7,607 nucleotides of DNA from JAISST01 sp050434145 (GTDB taxonomy: Bacteria > Fusobacteriota > Fusobacteriia > Fusobacteriales > Fusobacteriaceae), in the NCBI RefSeq assembly GCF_050434145.1, contig NZ_JBNPVX010000064.1, forward strand, positions 1 to 7,607, read 5' to 3'. Position numbers and translations under genes: made by a program. This document shows positions 5,331 to 7,607 of this stretch, piece by piece; position 1 is the first letter of the stretch, and every line of letters starts with the position of its first letter. Below the pieces are notes generated by a model. That model saw only the letters and a list, made by a program, of their open reading frames with translations, was not told the origin of the DNA and did no database searches.

Positions 5331-5424
5331 CTTGCATCAGCTCTCCTTGTTCGCTCTCGCAGCGATGTCGTGGTCTACTAAGCAAGACTCAGACTTAGCA
5401 TTTCACCTTGCCAAGTAATCCCAC
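5330..5424 (-). repeat. Structured interspersed repeat, copy R8
   Basis: The left arm GTGGGATTACTTGGCAAG (5424 downwards) pairs with the right arm CTTGCTTAGTAGACCAC (ending at 5370). The loop is GAAATGCTAAGTCTGA, which mixes the left inner arm of R2/R4 type with the right inner arm of R1/R3 type, so its inner stem no longer pairs. The second domain (GCGAGAGCGAACAAGGAGAG) resembles R1. Its tail reads GATGCAAGAGATGG. Confidence 0.75.
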
Positions 5425-5572
5425 ATTTTATAATGAGGTTGCCATCTACAGAGATATTACTAGATGAAAAGGGATTCATACTCAACACAAGTGAACTAAA
5501 TGAGCTAATTGTACCCATTAATCTTTGTTTTTTCAGTTTTGATTGACTTTTTGTCATCTTTTCATATTTCAT
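5378..5572 (-). pseudogene. Hemagglutinin-like fragment heading module B
   Basis: A 64-codon frame from ATG at 5572 overlaps the end of the MORN-repeat gene by 11 bases and runs into repeat R8, where it stops. The genuine part reads MKYEKMTKSQSKLKKQ, then a hydrophobic SSFSSLVLSMNPFSS and SNISVDGNLIIK. ISVDGN matches ISVGGN at the head of module D and resembles the ADGN turn at the head of module C, so it is probably a degraded hemagglutinin repeat. The basic N-terminus followed by a hydrophobic stretch could imitate a signal peptide, but no mature protein follows. Confidence 0.5.
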
Positions 5573-6737
5573 CAATTTTTAATTGTCCCTGACTATCATA
5601 GGTTTTCCAAATTCCTATTTTTTCTCCTTTTTTATAATAACCTTCTGTTATTTTTCTTCCATCATTTTTATATTCAACATAAAGTCCATCATATTTATTA
5701 TCTCTATAGTGAGCTTCCCTTAACATCTCTTCATTTTCAGAGTATAATCTCCTGACTCCATTCTTTAAATTATTTTTATAACTGGTTTCCTGTCGTTTTT
5801 TTCCATTTATATCATAGACATATTCCATGCCATCTTTTACACCATTTTTATACATAATTTCTCTTTCTATAGTTCCATTTTTATAAAATAAAATTACTTT
5901 TCCATTTTCCTTTCCTTTATGATATTCTATTTTTGAAATCAATATTCCATTTTCTGAAAAATTCTCCCATGTTCCTTCTTTTTCTCCATTCAAATAGTAG
6001 GATTTTTCCCTAAGAGTTCCATCTTCATAATAAAACTTATGTTCACCTGTTAAAATACCATTATCCCAGTATCCATCAAATTCTAAATTACCATTTACAT
6101 AGTATGACTTAAAGGAACCATTTAATTGACCATTAAAAAAAAATCCTGTTGATTCCAAATATCCGTTTTCATAATAATATTTAAATTCACCATTAAGCAT
6201 ATTATTTTCAATATAATTTTGGGATTTCAAATTTCCATTCTTGTAGTATTGTTTTTGAATACCTGCAGGAGAATTATCTATATAGTTACCCTCAGATTTT
6301 AAAATATTTCCATTATAATACTCCCGAGATATTCCATGTAGTTTTCCATTTTCTATAGTTAACTCTTTTTCTAGATCACCATTCTCATAGTATCTTCTAA
6401 TTACACCATTTTCAATATCATTTTTATAATTCACTTCATTCTTTTTATTTCCATTTTCATAATATTGAATAAAAGTACCTTCTTTTTTCCCATTTAAATA
6501 TATACCTTCAATTTTTCTTTTTCCAGATTCATATTCTTCATAATAAATTCCAGACTTTTTTTCATCTGCATTATACGAAATATTAATATCTTTTGATTTA
6601 TTGTGATTTTCTTCATCCTTTATTATATTATTACCAACTTTATTTTCAATTTCTTTCGCACCAAAATTTTTATTTTCCTTATCATTACAACTTGTTAAAA
6701 AGAATAAAAATAAAATAAAATAAATACTTTTCTTCAT
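5562..6737 (-). CDS. MORN/YwqK-type repeat lipoprotein, probable immunity protein of module A
   Basis: The protein starts MKKSIYFILFLFFLTSC, a lipoprotein signal peptide with lipobox LTSC, then a charged linker (to about residue 68). From there to the end it consists of about fourteen copies of a roughly 23-residue repeat of the form 'YYENGNLK.E..Y.NGK..G' (YENGNKK, YENGDLE, YKNGNLK, YENGYLE, YVNGNLE, YEDGTLR, YKNGTIE and others). These are MORN-like repeats of the kind annotated as YwqK-family antitoxins, which form an extended beta-hairpin sheet used for binding. Two ATGs are adjacent; GAGAGG is only two bases from the first but five from the second, so I start at 6737 rather than 6740. It follows the module A toxin after 62 bases. 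A lipid-anchored immunity protein facing the periplasm would fit a toxin that acts on the cell envelope. Immunity is inferred from position and family. Confidence 0.78.
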   Translation of the reverse strand: MKKSIYFILFLFFLTSCNDKENKNFGAKEIENKVGNNIIKDEENHNKSKDINISYNADEKKSGIYYEEYESGKRKIEGIYLNGKKEGTFIQYYENGNKKNEVNYKNDIENGVIRRYYENGDLEKELTIENGKLHGISREYYNGNILKSEGNYIDNSPAGIQKQYYKNGNLKSQNYIENNMLNGEFKYYYENGYLESTGFFFNGQLNGSFKSYYVNGNLEFDGYWDNGILTGEHKFYYEDGTLREKSYYLNGEKEGTWENFSENGILISKIEYHKGKENGKVILFYKNGTIEREIMYKNGVKDGMEYVYDINGKKRQETSYKNNLKNGVRRLYSENEEMLREAHYRDNKYDGLYVEYKNDGRKITEGYYKKGEKIGIWKTYDSQGQLKIDEI

Positions 6738-6742
6738 CATGA

Positions 6743-6750
6743 CCTCTCTT
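6743..6750 (-). promoter_or_regulatory. Ribosome binding site deciding the start of the MORN-repeat lipoprotein
   Basis: AAGAGAGG precedes the double ATG. Spacing is two bases to the first ATG and five to the second, which favours the second and gives the signal peptide the usual MKK start. Confidence 0.6.
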
Positions 6751-6802
6751 AATAAAATTTCATAATTTATTAGATTAAATTCAACATAAATTTTTTATGT
6801 AA

Positions 6803-7606
6803 TTACCATTCTTCTTTATCACTGTACCAATTGTCAGTCTCATCCTCAGGATCTCTATATTTTTCTAATTCTTTATTTACTATTTCATTTCTTTTTTTGT
6901 TTTTATAATTTTGAATAGCTTTCTTTCCATTGTCAAGTAAATTATTTGATCTATCAACTTTTGTGTCATAAAAAGAAACTCCAAAATCAAGTTTACCTCC
7001 ACCTAGGCTTAAATCTTTTCCTACAATCATTTCTACTCCAAATCCTTTCCAACCTTCCAAAGTAAGTACATCTTTTAATTCTGGTAATGATACACTCGCA
7101 TTAATAAAAAAGCTCGCAAATGAAACTTGTCCATAAAAACTTTTTCCAGTACCAGCATAGTCACCAGTCTCTCTTGTAAATGGATAGAGTCCCATTCCAA
7201 TGGCTCCACTTACACCTACACCAGGAGTAACAAGTCCACTAGGATTCACACTAAGGGATTTACTTTCTCCCACAAATCCTTCAAGAAAATATTTTTTTTC
7301 GAATATTGTAATTCCTGTAACATAGCTCACTCCACCACCAGAAGCTCCAGCACTACCACTGCCATTAACTATAAATATTCCAGTTGCATCTCTCAACTTC
7401 CCATCAGCTCTATCAGCAAAATACTGTGATGTGTCATTCAACACTTTTGATGTTAAACTTTCTGATAGGATAATATTCTTATTCTTATCAAAAATATAGT
7501 TCCCTGTTAATACTCCTACTGCTTTTTCATCTATTGCTGCATTTGCATATGTTCCATGTCCACCTTCATGCACTACTCCAGTCAAAAGATTATCTACATT
7601 TCCAAA
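6803..7606 (-). CDS. CdiA-type C-terminal module A: end of pretoxin domain plus glycine-rich beta-like toxin tip (partial, runs off right edge)
   Basis: 267 codons are visible; the frame is open at the right edge (FGNVDNLL). Residues 1-73 are the end of the pretoxin domain, matching module C closely, with HEGGH at 13-17, IDEKAV, QYFADRADGKLRD (61-73) and then a switch to unique sequence. Residues 74-217 are glycine-rich with alternating hydrophobic residues (GVGVSGAIGMGLYPF, YGQVSFASFFINASVSL, LGGGKLDFGVSFYD), which suggests stacked or barrel-forming beta strands. The last 50 residues are charged (KKAIQNYKNKKRNE, DPEDETDNWYSDKEEW). I do not recognise a catalytic motif; a membrane- or envelope-active toxin is the natural guess given the exported lipoprotein that follows. 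Whether this module is attached to a full-length exoprotein gene or is also an orphan cannot be seen here. Confidence 0.75.
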   Translation of the reverse strand, partial: FGNVDNLLTGVVHEGGHGTYANAAIDEKAVGVLTGNYIFDKNKNIILSESLTSKVLNDTSQYFADRADGKLRDATGIFIVNGSGSAGASGGGVSYVTGITIFEKKYFLEGFVGESKSLSVNPSGLVTPGVGVSGAIGMGLYPFTRETGDYAGTGKSFYGQVSFASFFINASVSLPELKDVLTLEGWKGFGVEMIVGKDLSLGGGKLDFGVSFYDTKVDRSNNLLDNGKKAIQNYKNKKRNEIVNKELEKYRDPEDETDNWYSDKEEW

Positions 7607-7607
7607 A

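Noticed and set aside
108..5424. CRISPR array or insertion sequence
   Set aside because: Copies are irregularly spaced, diverged and separated by recognisable coding pieces, so this is not a CRISPR array. No transposase frame is present, so at most they are non-autonomous elements.
5330..5424. Hammerhead-type ribozyme suggested by CTGATG and CGAAA in the repeats
   Set aside because: The pieces do not give the required three-stem arrangement: the sequence before GAAA pairs with that after TTGA, making a simple hairpin with an internal loop. CTGATG is also absent from several copies.
6741..6802. Promoter or terminator between module A toxin and the lipoprotein gene
   Set aside because: TTGAAT and AT-rich boxes and a 7-bp AT-only hairpin (6784-6800) can be found, but such matches are expected by chance in sequence this rich in A and T.
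7127..7429. Plus-strand 100-codon open frame opposite the module A toxin
   Set aside because: Thr/Ser-rich antisense shadow of the glycine-rich toxin tip, with no supporting signals.

Overview
The window is AT-rich, and every credible gene reads on the minus strand, so transcription runs from the right edge to the left. The coding remnants belong to the C-terminal part of very large secreted filamentous hemagglutinin/CdiA-type proteins (phrases such as DISTGSISGQVVGNTW, DKRQDTNSTF and LDNAQVITRDKE). The composition and this style of hemagglutinin suggest Fusobacteriota (Fusobacterium, Leptotrichia or a relative). That assignment is from memory, not from a search.

The layout is a tandem array of displaced ('orphan') CdiA C-terminal toxin/immunity modules. 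In reading order: module A (7606-5562) is the C-terminal half of a toxin protein, running off the right edge, followed by a lipoprotein with MORN/YwqK repeats as probable immunity protein. Module B (5572-2806) has broken hemagglutinin pieces, then a pretoxin domain plus toxin split by a frameshift, then a small SH3-like immunity candidate. Module C (2807-294) has the same broken pieces, an intact 485-codon pretoxin-toxin reading frame, and a four-helix membrane protein as immunity candidate. Module D (262-1) begins with further hemagglutinin pieces and runs off the left edge. The pretoxin part is alike in A, B and C, contains an HExxH zincin-like motif, and ends at a shared junction DRA(D/N)GxLRD. 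After that junction the three proteins are unrelated, as in polymorphic toxins that swap tips.

The part not explained by this is a family of eight short (about 90-105 bp), relatively GC-rich repeats (R1-R8 below) that cut the shared hemagglutinin region of modules B, C and D into pieces. Each full copy has an imperfect inverted repeat closing a conserved GAAA...TTGA internal loop and a small inner stem, followed by a second domain rich in GAGCGAGCAAAGTGAGC-like sequence. Both stems change sequence between copies while mostly staying paired, so a structured nucleic acid seems to be what is kept. The repeats introduce stops and shift frame. The upstream pieces are therefore best read as pseudogene fragments, while the toxin tips and immunity genes remain open.

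The modules probably act as a store of alternative toxin tips that can recombine into a full-length cdiA-like gene elsewhere, with the immunity genes kept to protect the cell. No RNA gene, CRISPR array, transposase or convincing terminator was found. The only gene-free stretches over 300 bases (about 2390-2805 and 5060-5560) are filled by the repeats and hemagglutinin fragments described.
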